From positions 1,178,001-1,242,000 of the forward strand of contig NZ_JBDOQP010000002.1 of the NCBI RefSeq assembly GCF_039839275.1: a stretch of 64,000 nt of DNA, written 5' to 3'. Positions within the stretch are counted from its first letter, which is position 1. Every line of letters begins with the position of its first letter. A model generated the notes under the pieces. That model saw only the letters and a list, made by a program, of their open reading frames with translations, made no database searches and was not told the origin of the DNA. The translations under genes and the position numbers were made by a program. This stretch comes from Aerobium sp039839275 (GTDB lineage Bacteria > Pseudomonadota > Alphaproteobacteria > Rhizobiales > Rhizobiaceae). Shown one piece after another: positions 16,768 to 26,826 of the stretch.

Positions 16768-17125
16768 GTCTGGCGGCTCCCTCATGATCGGGTGTCCCTT
16801 CCTGCAATCAAGAAGGGCTTATAGGCGGACAAATTAGGTACAAAATGTGGCAGGCACTCCCGTCGACCCCGCGCTACGCTTTGCGGGTTGGACGGGCCAC
16901 GCTCTTCCCCTTGCCCGGCACCTGTCAGCTAATATGCGCGCCACGGGAAAGAAATTAAACAGCTACAAACGATTTAAACTCACCGCGAAAATTTTAAATC
17001 GATTAATGATTTGAAATCAATAGTCTTTTCTGTTTGGGAACCTGATGGCTTCAACGTTGTTCAATCTGTTGAAGGTCTATTGGGCTCTCGAGGCTCCCTG
17101 TTTGGCATGATCTTTGGTGGTGAGG
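16768..17125. promoter_or_regulatory. Divergent chvI/pckA promoter region with AT-rich palindromes
   Basis: 358 bp without a gene. The pckA-proximal part (16950-17040) is markedly AT-rich in a GC-rich window. It contains AATCGATT (16997-17004) inside a longer imperfect palindrome with a central CG, the shape of LacI-family operators, and the perfect 11-bp palindrome GATTTGAAATC (17008-17018). In Sinorhizobium pckA is controlled by the LacI-type regulator PckR; whether these are its sites is inference. Confidence 0.55.
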
Positions 17126-18736
<1,611 letters not shown>

Positions 18737-18756
18737 ACGTTCCGCGACCGATCTCC

Positions 18757-18785
18757 AAAGGCCCGGCGCTTGCGTCGGGCCTTTT
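18757..18785 (+). terminator. Rho-independent terminator of pckA
   Basis: Stem AAAGGCCCG (18757-18765) with CGGGCCTTT (18776-18784), a 10-nt loop and a TTTT tail, 20 bp past the pckA stop. Confidence 0.9.
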
Positions 18786-19006
18786 CTTGTTGCGCCGCAG
18801 AAAATGCGGCCGCGCGACGTTGGGTCATTCACGGTGATTTAATCAAATCGGGGTTCTGTGCTTGCAGAGGGTTCGCCGCTCGCTGCGAACGGACATGATG
18901 TCGCTTCCTCTGCCGTTTCGGCATGTCGTTCTCCTTCATCGTGTCCACGCACATTTCTCCCGTTGCTGCCATCGGCAGACCGGAGCGCAGACCCAAAGGC
19001 TCGGCC

Positions 19007-21232
19007 ATGACATTCCCCGCACTTCGTATCTCACACCGCATCGGGATGATCGCGCTCGTGGGGGTCATCGGCGTCATCGCCGTCAGTGGCCTGTTCCTCT
19101 ACGAACGTCATCTCATAGGACAGATCGAGGCGACGGAGGCGCAGGCCGGCCAGGCGGCTCAGGTCACCGGAGCGTTGCAGACCGGGTTCCTGCAGTTGCG
19201 CCGGCACGAGAAGGATTTCTTCCTGCGCAAGGATGAACGCTACGTCGAAAGCCACCTCGCGCGTAGTGCGGAGGTGGCGACATCGATAGAGGCGATCGAA
19301 GCGATCATTGCCAAGAACCAGCACCGCGACGTCCCCGAGCCAGGCGTCCTGACCGCTGGTTTCGCGCGCTACAACGCCGCGTTCGCCGAAGCGGTGGAGG
19401 TCAACCGTCAGCTTGGCCTGACGCCGGAAAAGGGACTGCAGTTCGAGATGCGGGCGGCGACGGATTTCCTGTCGGACCAGCTCGCCGGGATACCCTATCC
19501 CATCCTCAAGGTGGATGCGGCAGCCATCTTCATGCGCGAAAAGGACTTCGTCGTCACCCCGAGCGATGCCAATCGGGCGCGGGTTGAGGAGGCGATCGAG
19601 ACACTGCGGGCGCGCCCGAAAGGCGTCTTCGGGTCGACCACCGGCCATTCAGCGGCAATGATGACGCTTGCCGCCTATGAAGCAACGTTCGCCGATTTCG
19701 CATCGATGGCGGCCCGCAACGCCGCGCTCCAGAAAGAGGTGTCGGCAGCCTTCGCCGAAGTTGAACCCATCTTCGAGCGCATCCAGGGCGAGATCCAGGC
19801 TGTCCGTGCCGAGGCGCGCACGGCACGCCAGGCAACGGCGGCGTCGATCGACCGCATGCTGACCATCGCGGTTGCCGGCGTTCTTCTTCTGGTCATAGCC
19901 GGAGGCTTCTTCGTGTGGCGCTCGGTTGCAAGACCGATTTCGCGCACGGCCAATGCCATGCGAGCGCTGGCGTCCGGCGAACTCGACGTCGAGGTGCCGG
20001 GCCTCGGCCGACGTGACGAGATCGGAGAAATCGCCTCCGCCTTCGACCTTTTCCGCGAAAACACCATCCGCAAGGTCAACGAGGAGCGCGATGCCGAAGA
20101 AGCGCGCCAGCGCCAGGCGCTCGACCGCGAGGCGCGCGAGCAGGCCGAGAAGCAGCGCGAGGCGGCCGAATTGCAGCATGCCGTCGATGTGCTCGCCGAC
20201 GCGATGAGCCGGCTGGCCGACGGCGACCTCGCGCAGCGTATCGATGAGCCCTTCACCACCGCGATGGAAAAGCTGCGGGCCGATTTCAACAATTCGGTCG
20301 CCAAGCTGCAGACGGCGCTGGCGGCCGTTGGCGACAACGCCAATGCGATCCATGCGGGTTCGGGCGAGATCCGCCATGCGTCGGATGATCTGTCCAAGCG
20401 CACCGAGCAGCAGGCCGCATCCGTCGAGCAGACCGCTGCGGCGCTCGAGGAACTCGTCACCACGGTTCGCGATGCCAGCCGCCGCGCCGAGGAAGCCGGC
20501 GAACTGGTTGCACGCACGCGCCAAGGCGCGGAACGCTCCGGCGCGATCGTGCGCGACGCGGTGACGGCGATGGATCGTATCCAGTCATCGTCGACCCAGA
20601 TCAGCGGCATTGTCGGCGTCATTGACGAGATCGCGTTCCAGATCAATCTCCTGGCGCTCAACGCCGGTGTCGAAGCCGCGCGCGCCGGCGAGGCGGGCAA
20701 GGGCTTTGCGGTGGTTGCACAGGAAGTGCGCGGACTGGCCCAGCGCTCGGCAAACGCCGCCAAGGAAATCAGCACGCTGATCGGGGCTTCCGGAGATCAG
20801 GTGAAGTCGGGCGTCGCGCTTGTCGGCCAGGCGGGTGAGGCCCTGCAGGCGATCGCCGCCGAGGTGCAGGAGATCAGCGACAATGTCGTCGCGATCGTCG
20901 AGGCATCGCGGGAGCAGGCAACCGGCCTCGGCGAGATCAACATCGCCGTGAACCGGATCGACCAGGGAACGCAGCAGAACGCCGCGATGGTCGAACAGAC
21001 GACCGCGGCCAGCCACAAGCTCGCTGGCGAGGCATCGTCCCTGAACCAGCTTCTGTCGCAGTTCAAGCTCGGCAGCGAGGGCGGGCAGGCGGTGTCGCTG
21101 CGCCCCTCCCCAGTCCGTGCAGCGCCGGTGACCCGTACCGCTTTGAAGTCGGTCACCGCAACGCGCACAGGCGGCGCGGCCGCCGTCGCCGTCGTCGCGG
21201 CACCTGACCCCGATGGCTGGGAGGAATTCTAG
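19007..21232 (+). CDS. Methyl-accepting chemotaxis protein with C-terminal CheR-tether pentapeptide
   Basis: 741 residues. Membrane segment 1 about 12-32; periplasmic helical sensor (33-283), whose LRRHEKDFFLRKDERYVE resembles HBM-type (helical bimodular) sensors; membrane segment 2 about 284-306; HAMP and a second HAMP-like stretch; then a methyl-accepting signalling domain whose hairpin tip (IDEIAFQINLLALNAGVEAA, near 540-560) contacts CheA/CheW. The last five residues are GWEEF, an xWxxF tether like E. coli NWETF that recruits CheR/CheB. The ATG at 19007 is favoured; an ATG at 18923 would add 28 residues without a ribosome-binding site. The ligand cannot be told from sequence. No che genes are adjacent. 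Confidence 0.93.
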   Translation: MTFPALRISHRIGMIALVGVIGVIAVSGLFLYERHLIGQIEATEAQAGQAAQVTGALQTGFLQLRRHEKDFFLRKDERYVESHLARSAEVATSIEAIEAIIAKNQHRDVPEPGVLTAGFARYNAAFAEAVEVNRQLGLTPEKGLQFEMRAATDFLSDQLAGIPYPILKVDAAAIFMREKDFVVTPSDANRARVEEAIETLRARPKGVFGSTTGHSAAMMTLAAYEATFADFASMAARNAALQKEVSAAFAEVEPIFERIQGEIQAVRAEARTARQATAASIDRMLTIAVAGVLLLVIAGGFFVWRSVARPISRTANAMRALASGELDVEVPGLGRRDEIGEIASAFDLFRENTIRKVNEERDAEEARQRQALDREAREQAEKQREAAELQHAVDVLADAMSRLADGDLAQRIDEPFTTAMEKLRADFNNSVAKLQTALAAVGDNANAIHAGSGEIRHASDDLSKRTEQQAASVEQTAAALEELVTTVRDASRRAEEAGELVARTRQGAERSGAIVRDAVTAMDRIQSSSTQISGIVGVIDEIAFQINLLALNAGVEAARAGEAGKGFAVVAQEVRGLAQRSANAAKEISTLIGASGDQVKSGVALVGQAGEALQAIAAEVQEISDNVVAIVEASREQATGLGEINIAVNRIDQGTQQNAAMVEQTTAASHKLAGEASSLNQLLSQFKLGSEGGQAVSLRPSPVRAAPVTRTALKSVTATRTGGAAAVAVVAAPDPDGWEEF

Positions 21233-21326
21233 GCCAGCGCCACTCAGGCAAGGCTTCGCCTTCCCTGTTCGACGCCGACGTCCTATCTCTGGGGTGATAC
21301 CGGCAGACCAACAGGAGACGATCGCC

Positions 21327-21764
<438 letters not shown>

Positions 21765-21870
21765 TCGCAGCACGGTCTGCGCTTGGCATGCAACTGGGTG
21801 CTTTTCTTTTCACCCCGACTGGGACACTCTCCTGCCATCGGCCAGATCCGGTCAACAGGGAGACAGCGTC

Positions 21871-22329
21871 ATGGGTCTTTTCAGTTTTGCGAAGTCTATC
21901 GGCAAGAAGCTCGGCTTCGGCGACGACGAGGAGCCGCAGGTCGAGGCCCTCAAGAAGGAGCTCGACTCACACGGCCTCGGCACCGAAGGCGTCGAGATCG
22001 AGGTGGTCGGCAACAAGGCCGTGCTGAAGGGCAAGGTCGCGGACCAGGCAACGCTCGAGAAGGCCATCATCGCCATTGGCAACACGCAGGGCGTCGAATC
22101 CGTCGAAACGGCCGTTGCGGTAGAAGCTGAAGCGGACAAGGCCGAGAAGGAGCCGGTTCTCTACACCGTGAAGAAGGGCGACAATCTCTGGAAGATCGCC
22201 GAAGCCCAGTACGGCAAGGGCAAGGGCCCGAAACACGAGCTGATCTTCGAAGCGAACCGGCCGATGCTGACGCACCCCGACAAGATCTATCCGGGTCAGG
22301 TGCTGCGCATCCCCCTGCTCGAAGGCTGA
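21871..22329 (+). CDS. kbp: Kbp/YgaU-like BON-LysM protein
   Basis: 152 residues: a short N-terminal segment, a BON domain (about 24-85) and a C-terminal LysM domain (97-150, LYTVKKGDNLWKIAEAQYG... VLRIPLLEG). This is the architecture of E. coli Kbp, a cytoplasmic potassium-binding protein; many genomes label it LysM peptidoglycan-binding protein. No signal peptide is visible, which agrees with a cytoplasmic location. AGGGAGA 8 nt before the ATG marks the start. Confidence 0.93.
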   Translation: MGLFSFAKSIGKKLGFGDDEEPQVEALKKELDSHGLGTEGVEIEVVGNKAVLKGKVADQATLEKAIIAIGNTQGVESVETAVAVEAEADKAEKEPVLYTVKKGDNLWKIAEAQYGKGKGPKHELIFEANRPMLTHPDKIYPGQVLRIPLLEG

Positions 22330-22358
22330 TCGACGCAACCTCTTGAATATTTTCCTAT

Positions 22359-22384
22359 CCGGCGGCTATCATGCCGCCGGTTTC
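22359..22384 (+). terminator. Hairpin after kbp, probable weak terminator
   Basis: Perfect 8-bp GC stem CCGGCGGC (22359-22366) with GCCGCCGG (22373-22380), a 6-nt loop and a short TTT tail. An in-frame ATG at 22371 lies within this hairpin, which argues against that ATG as the alkB start. Confidence 0.6.
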
Positions 22385-22403
22385 GGTATTCGAGAGGCAG
22401 AAA

Positions 22404-23027
22404 GTGCAGGTCCTACCCCGTGGCGTCCGCCACGTCCCCGGTTTCCTCGACGCGGATGCCCAGCGGGCTCTGGTCGAGGACATACGCGATGTCGTCAGGC
22501 AGGCCCCGCTCTACGTTCCCGCGATGCCGCGGACGGGGAAGCCGATGAGCGTTCGCATGACCAATTGCGGTGCGCTCGGCTGGGTCACCGACAAGGAACG
22601 CGGCTACCGCTACCAGCCGACACATCCCGCAACGCAGGCGCCGTGGCCGGCCATACCCGCATCCCTGCTGCAGCTGTGGGACCAGTTCAGCCAGTATCCG
22701 GCGCCGCCGGAAGCCTGCCTCGTGAATTTCTACGAAGCGAGCGCCAAGATGGGCCTGCATCAGGATCGCGACGAGCAGGCTTTCGATGCGCCTGTGGTCT
22801 CGATTTCCCTTGGCGATACGTGCCTGTTTCGCGTCGGCGGGACCAAACGCACGGACCCAACGGTCTCGTTCAAGCTGGGAAGCGGCGACCTCGTGGTGCT
22901 TGGCGGCGAGGGCCGGCTCGCCTTCCACGGCGTCGACCGCATCTATCCTGGAACGTCCGCGCTTCTGAAGAGCGGTGGGCGCATCAACCTGACCCTGCGC
23001 CGGGTATCGCCGCTCAAAGCTTCCTGA
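22404..23027 (+). CDS. alkB: AlkB-family alpha-ketoglutarate-dependent DNA/RNA dealkylase
   Basis: 207 residues from GTG 22404. It oxidatively removes methyl groups from 1-methyladenine and 3-methylcytosine. Fe(II) ligands are H119 and D121 (GLHQDRDE) and H175 (LAFHGVDR); the 2-oxoglutarate-binding Arg is in GRINLTLRRV near the end. The GTG is chosen because GAGAGG lies 6 nt upstream and the protein then begins VQVLPRGVRHVPGFLD like relatives; an ATG at 22371 is buried in the kbp terminator hairpin. Its 3' end overlaps convergent coaA by 14 nt. Confidence 0.92.
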   Translation: MQVLPRGVRHVPGFLDADAQRALVEDIRDVVRQAPLYVPAMPRTGKPMSVRMTNCGALGWVTDKERGYRYQPTHPATQAPWPAIPASLLQLWDQFSQYPAPPEACLVNFYEASAKMGLHQDRDEQAFDAPVVSISLGDTCLFRVGGTKRTDPTVSFKLGSGDLVVLGGEGRLAFHGVDRIYPGTSALLKSGGRINLTLRRVSPLKAS

Positions 23028-23982
23028 GCGCCACTTCCTGGATCAGGTGGTTCTGACCCTTGCGCAGAACGAGGTCGGCGCGTGGACGCGTCGGCAGGAT
23101 GTTCTCTTTCAGGTTTTTCAGGTTGATGTTCTCCCACAACCCCTCGGCCATTGCGCGGGCGGCGTCCTCGGAGAGTTGCGAGTAGCGGTGAAAGAAGGAT
23201 TCCGGATCCTTGAACGCGGTCTCCCGCAGCCGCATGAAGCGGTCGATATACCACTGGTGGATCATCGATTCATCGGCGTCGATATAGATCGAGAAGTCGA
23301 AGAAATCCGAGACGAAGGGCACGAAGGTGCCGTCCGGGGGCAGCGCCCTCGGCTGAAGGACGTTGATGCCCTCGAAGATCAGGATATCGGGCCGGTCGAC
23401 CGTGACGTAAGTGCCCGGCAGCACGTCGTAGGTCATGTGCGAGTAGAGCGGTGCCTGGACGTTGGGCTGGCCAGACTTGATCGCCGACAGGAAGCGCAGC
23501 AGCGCGCCGACGTCGTAGCTCTCGGGAAAGCCCTTGCGTTCCATAAGGTTATCGCGCCGCAACACGTCGTTGGGCAGCAGAAAGCCGTCGGTCGTGACGA
23601 GATCGACCTTCGGGCTCGCGGGCCAGCGCTGCAGAAGCTCCTTCAGCACGCGCGCGGTCGTCGACTTGCCGACCGCCACGGACCCGGCAATCCCGATGAT
23701 GAAGGGCGTCTTGCGCACCTCGTTGTCGGAATTGAAGAAGATGCGGCGCTGCTGGAAGAGCAGTTGGCTCGCCTCGACATGAGCCGACAGCAGGCGGGAC
23801 AGCGAAAGGTAGATGCGCCTTATCTCGTCGAGATCGACGGGATCGTTGAGCGACCGCAAGCGGCGAACTTCGTCTTCGGTGAGCGTCAGCGGCGTATCCG
23901 CGCGGAACTGCGCCCAATGCTCGGCCGAAAAAACGCGGTAGGGCGAATATTTTTCGCCGGGAGTGAGCTGGTCCATGCGCAT
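23014..23982 (-). CDS. coaA: Type I pantothenate kinase
   Basis: 322 residues, prokaryotic type I (PanK-I). It phosphorylates pantothenate in the first, feedback-regulated step of coenzyme A synthesis. P-loop in IGIAGSVAVGKSTTARVL, then VDLVTTDGFLLPNDVL and ILIFEGINVLQ typical of the family. Either ATG 23982 (MRMDQ) or 23976 could start it. Last gene of the hisB-to-coaA transcription unit, 23 nt after hisE, a conserved arrangement in rhizobia. Confidence 0.96.
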   Translation of the reverse strand: MRMDQLTPGEKYSPYRVFSAEHWAQFRADTPLTLTEDEVRRLRSLNDPVDLDEIRRIYLSLSRLLSAHVEASQLLFQQRRIFFNSDNEVRKTPFIIGIAGSVAVGKSTTARVLKELLQRWPASPKVDLVTTDGFLLPNDVLRRDNLMERKGFPESYDVGALLRFLSAIKSGQPNVQAPLYSHMTYDVLPGTYVTVDRPDILIFEGINVLQPRALPPDGTFVPFVSDFFDFSIYIDADESMIHQWYIDRFMRLRETAFKDPESFFHRYSQLSEDAARAMAEGLWENINLKNLKENILPTRPRADLVLRKGQNHLIQEVALRKL

Positions 23983-24005
23983 GATGTTTCGCTGATTCCC
24001 GATCT

Positions 24006-24329
24006 TCAGCCAGCGCCGCGCGCGGCTTTTTCTGCCGTGCCCGACTGACCGGTACGCGACTCCAGCTCGGCCATGACGTCGTCGACGGTAACGCCGGAGA
24101 GCGCGAGAACGACAAGCCAGTGGTAGATCAGATCCGCACTTTCCGAGACGACGGCCGCGCGGTCGCCGCGTACCGAGGCAATCACGGTTTCCACCGCCTC
24201 CTCGCCCATCTTCTGGGCGGCCTTGTCGACACCCTTGGCAAAAAGCTTCGCCGTCCAGGAATCGGAGGCTCCCGATCGTCCACGCTGGGCGACGATCCGC
24301 TCGAGCTCGCTGAGCGAAAACTGGGACAC
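24006..24329 (-). CDS. hisE: Phosphoribosyl-ATP pyrophosphatase
   Basis: 107 residues. It hydrolyses phosphoribosyl-ATP to phosphoribosyl-AMP in histidine synthesis. The all-alpha MazG-like fold shows in KMGEEAVETVIAS and ESADLIYHWLVVL. The start is GTG at 24329 (VSQFSLSELERIV): GGGAGG lies 9 nt before it, in the 20-nt gap after hisF. A longer GTG start at 24353 would place that ribosome-binding site inside the gene and is rejected. Confidence 0.94.
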   Translation of the reverse strand: MSQFSLSELERIVAQRGRSGASDSWTAKLFAKGVDKAAQKMGEEAVETVIASVRGDRAAVVSESADLIYHWLVVLALSGVTVDDVMAELESRTGQSGTAEKAARGAG

Positions 24330-24349
24330 TGTTAGGGTCCTCCCTGCAG

Positions 24350-25132
24350 TCACGCGGCGTCGAGCCGCATCGGCAGGCCAGCTTTTGCCATGTGCGCCTT
24401 GGCCTGCGCAATGGTGTAGGTGCCAAAATGAAAGATCGACGCCGCAAGCACCGCCGTCGCATGCCCGTCGCGTATGCCATCGACCAGATGGTCGAGGTTG
24501 CCGACACCGCCGGAGGCGATGACGGGCGCACGCACGGCGTCCGCTATGGTCCGCGTCAGCGCGATATCATAGCCGGCCTTGGTGCCATCCCGGTCCATCG
24601 ACGTCAGCAGGATTTCGCCGGCGCCGCGCTCCACCATGCCGACGGCAAACTCCACCGCATCGATGCCGGTCCGCTCGCGGCCGCCATGGGTGAAGATTTC
24701 CCACCGATCTGCCTCGCCTGCCCCGGAAACCTTCTTGGCGTCGATGGCGACGACGATGCACTGGTTGCCGAACTTGTCAGCGGCTTGCGTGACGAAATCC
24801 GGGTCCTTCACCGCCGCCGTGTTGATCGACACCTTGTCGGCGCCGGCCAGTAGCAGCTTGCGGATGTCGCCGACCTGCCGTACCCCGCCGCCGACCGTCA
24901 GCGGCATGAAGCAATGCTCGGCAGTGCGCGCGACGATGTCGAAGATCGTCTCGCGATTGTCGGACGATGCGGTAATGTCGAGAAAGCAGAGTTCGTCGGC
25001 GCCTGCAGCGTCATAGGCCCGCGCCGCTTCGACGGGATCGCCGGCGTCGATCAGGTCGACGAAGTTGACGCCCTTCACAACGCGGCCATCCTTGACGTCC
25101 AGGCAGGGGATGACGCGGGCTTTCAGTGTCAT
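24350..25132 (-). CDS. hisF: Imidazole glycerol phosphate synthase, cyclase subunit
   Basis: 260-residue (beta-alpha)8 barrel. With HisH it converts PRFAR and ammonia to imidazole glycerol phosphate and AICAR. Catalytic Asp12 in RVIPCLDVKDGRVVKG; half-barrel repeats TVGGGVR and IASGGVGN bind phosphate. Overlaps hisA by four bases (ATGA). Its glutaminase partner hisH is encoded two genes upstream in the same operon. Confidence 0.97.
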   Translation of the reverse strand: MTLKARVIPCLDVKDGRVVKGVNFVDLIDAGDPVEAARAYDAAGADELCFLDITASSDNRETIFDIVARTAEHCFMPLTVGGGVRQVGDIRKLLLAGADKVSINTAAVKDPDFVTQAADKFGNQCIVVAIDAKKVSGAGEADRWEIFTHGGRERTGIDAVEFAVGMVERGAGEILLTSMDRDGTKAGYDIALTRTIADAVRAPVIASGGVGNLDHLVDGIRDGHATAVLAASIFHFGTYTIAQAKAHMAKAGLPMRLDAA

Positions 25133-25881
25133 GCGGCCGCCCTCGCCTTCCGCAGAAGCGCTAGCGCCTCAGTGGGATCGATGCGGCCATCGTAGAGCGC
25201 GCGGCCGGATATCGCACCTTCGAGCCGTTTCGCATCGGGCATCGTCATGCGCACGATGTCGGCAAGCGAGGCGAGGCCGCCGGAGGCGATCACGGGAATG
25301 GACACGGCCTCGGCCAAGTCGATGGTCGTATCCCAGTTGATGCCGGCAAGCACGCCGTCGCGGTCGATGTCGGTGTAGATGATCGCGGCGACACCCGCGC
25401 CCTCGAACTTCTTCGCCAGTTCGACGGCTTCAAGCGACGAGGCTTCAGCCCAGCCTTCGACCGCCACCTTGCCGCCGCGCGCATCGATGCCCACCGCGAC
25501 CTTGCCCGGGAAAGCCTTGCAGGCCTGCCTGACCAGATCGGGATCGCGGACCGCCACCGTGCCGAGGATGACGCGCGCCAGTCCCTTCTCCAGCCAAGCC
25601 TCGATATGCGCCATGCTGCGAATGCCGCCGCCGAGCTGGACCGGGTTCTTCGTGGCGTTCAGGATCGCCTCGACTGCGGCACCGTTGCGGCTCTCACCGG
25701 CAAACGCCCCGTCGAGATCGACGACGTGAAGCCATTCGAAACCCTGGTCCTCGAAAATGCGGGCCTGTGCCGCGGGATCGGCATTATAGACGGTGGCCGA
25801 GTCCATCTCGCCGAGCTTGAGGCGGACGCACTGGCCCTGCTTGAGGTCGATTGCGGGAAACAGGATCACGGTGTCAGGCAC
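25129..25881 (-). CDS. hisA: ProFAR isomerase
   Basis: 250-residue barrel homologous to HisF: ILFPAIDLKQGQCVRL with catalytic Asp12, QLGGGIRS and VIASGGLAS phosphate loops, and the second acid in YTDIDRDG. It performs the Amadori rearrangement of ProFAR to PRFAR. Overlaps the DUF1330 gene upstream by 8 nt and hisF downstream by 4 nt. Confidence 0.97.
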   Translation of the reverse strand: MPDTVILFPAIDLKQGQCVRLKLGEMDSATVYNADPAAQARIFEDQGFEWLHVVDLDGAFAGESRNGAAVEAILNATKNPVQLGGGIRSMAHIEAWLEKGLARVILGTVAVRDPDLVRQACKAFPGKVAVGIDARGGKVAVEGWAEASSLEAVELAKKFEGAGVAAIIYTDIDRDGVLAGINWDTTIDLAEAVSIPVIASGGLASLADIVRMTMPDAKRLEGAISGRALYDGRIDPTEALALLRKARAAA

Positions 25882-26164
25882 CCTCGACGATAGCGAAATG
25901 CGCGTTCGAAAACCGTTGGCGCAGTGCCAGCGCCGCCTGGTATTCGGGTGAGTTGTAGCAATCGAGCGCCTTCTGGTAGCTGTCGAACTCGATCACCACC
26001 AGACGCGACGCGGCAGGTCCTTCGAAGACTTCGCCCTGACCGCCACGCACCAAAAACTTCGCGCCGTATTTCTCGAAGGCCACGGCGTTCGCTGCAACAT
26101 ATTGCGGATAGTTTTCCGGATCGGTGATGTCGACCATCGCCATCCAGTAGCCCTTCTTGGTCAT
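25874..26164 (-). CDS. DUF1330 protein within the his operon
   Basis: 96 residues, a small dimeric alpha-beta-barrel-like domain (DUF1330): GYWMAMVDITDPENYPQY, then FLVRGGQGEVFEGP and VVIEFDSYQKALDCYNSPEYQ. Function unknown. It overlaps hisA by 8 nt and lies 10 nt after hisH, so it is certainly co-transcribed with histidine genes. A metabolite-sensing or small-molecule-binding role is conceivable but there is no direct evidence. Confidence 0.88.
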   Translation of the reverse strand: MTKKGYWMAMVDITDPENYPQYVAANAVAFEKYGAKFLVRGGQGEVFEGPAASRLVVIEFDSYQKALDCYNSPEYQAALALRQRFSNAHFAIVEGA

Positions 26165-26174
26165 GGCCGCTTCC

Positions 26175-26825
26175 TTATGGTTTCCAGCGCAGGAAATTGG
26201 CGATCAAGGCCAGGCCCAGCGCCTGGCTCTTTTCGGGGTGAAACTGAGTCCCGGCCTTGTTGTCGCGGGTTACCATCGCGGTGACAGCGCCGCCATAGTC
26301 TGCAACCGCGACGACGTCTTCGTGGTGCTTTGCCGCCAGATGGTAGGAGTGGACAAAATAGGCGTGCAGGCCGTGCTCGCCGGTGGCTATCCCGTCGAGA
26401 AGCGGATGCGGTTGTTTCACGTGAATCGTGTTCCATCCGATCTGCGGAATCTTCAACGCGGTATCCGACGGCGTGATCTCCTTCACGTCGCCTTCGATCC
26501 AGCCGAAGCCGTCGGTAATCGTCTTTTCCAGCCCGCGTGAAGACATGAGTTGCATGCCGACGCATATCCCGAGGAAAGGCCTGGCCCTTTCTTCGACCGC
26601 TTCGCGAAGCGCCTCGACCATGCCCGGCACGGCATCGAGACCGGCGCGGCAGTCTGCATAGGCGCCGACGCCCGGCAGCACGATGCGGTCGGCGCTTCGC
26701 ACACGATCGGCATCGGCGGTCAGGTCGATCTCGGCCTCAATGCCCGATTCACGTGAAGCGCGCTCGAATGCCTTGGTCGCGGAGCGCAGATTGCCTGACC
26801 CGTAATCGATGATCGCAACCCGCAT
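26175..26825 (-). CDS. hisH: Imidazole glycerol phosphate synthase, glutaminase subunit
   Basis: 216 residues, class I glutamine amidotransferase supplying ammonia to HisF. Nucleophile Cys88 in FLGICVGMQLM; His-Glu of the triad in QFHPEKS near the C-terminus. Starts MRVAIIDYGSGNLRS at ATG 26825, one base after the DUF2628 stop. Two parS-like sequences lie inside this gene (26414-26427 and 26746-26759). Confidence 0.97.
   Translation of the reverse strand: MRVAIIDYGSGNLRSATKAFERASRESGIEAEIDLTADADRVRSADRIVLPGVGAYADCRAGLDAVPGMVEALREAVEERARPFLGICVGMQLMSSRGLEKTITDGFGWIEGDVKEITPSDTALKIPQIGWNTIHVKQPHPLLDGIATGEHGLHAYFVHSYHLAAKHHEDVVAVADYGGAVTAMVTRDNKAGTQFHPEKSQALGLALIANFLRWKP
26414..26427. other. 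parS-like site inside hisH
   Basis: GTTTCACGTGAATC matches the 14-base parS palindrome GTTTCACGTGAAAC at 13 positions. It lies about 19 kb from the main parS cluster near mnmE-rsmG and on the other side of the origin. Confidence 0.65.
26746..26759. other. Second, weaker parS-like site inside hisH
   Basis: GATTCACGTGAAGC matches 12 of 14 positions of the parS palindrome, with CACGTGAA intact, 332 bp from the stronger site. By itself this could be chance. Confidence 0.35.
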
Positions 26826-26826
26826 C

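Noticed and set aside
23983..24531. Long N-terminal extension of CoaA through hisE
   Set aside because: The extension overlaps all of hisE in another frame and has no PanK similarity; family start is MRMDQ/MDQ.
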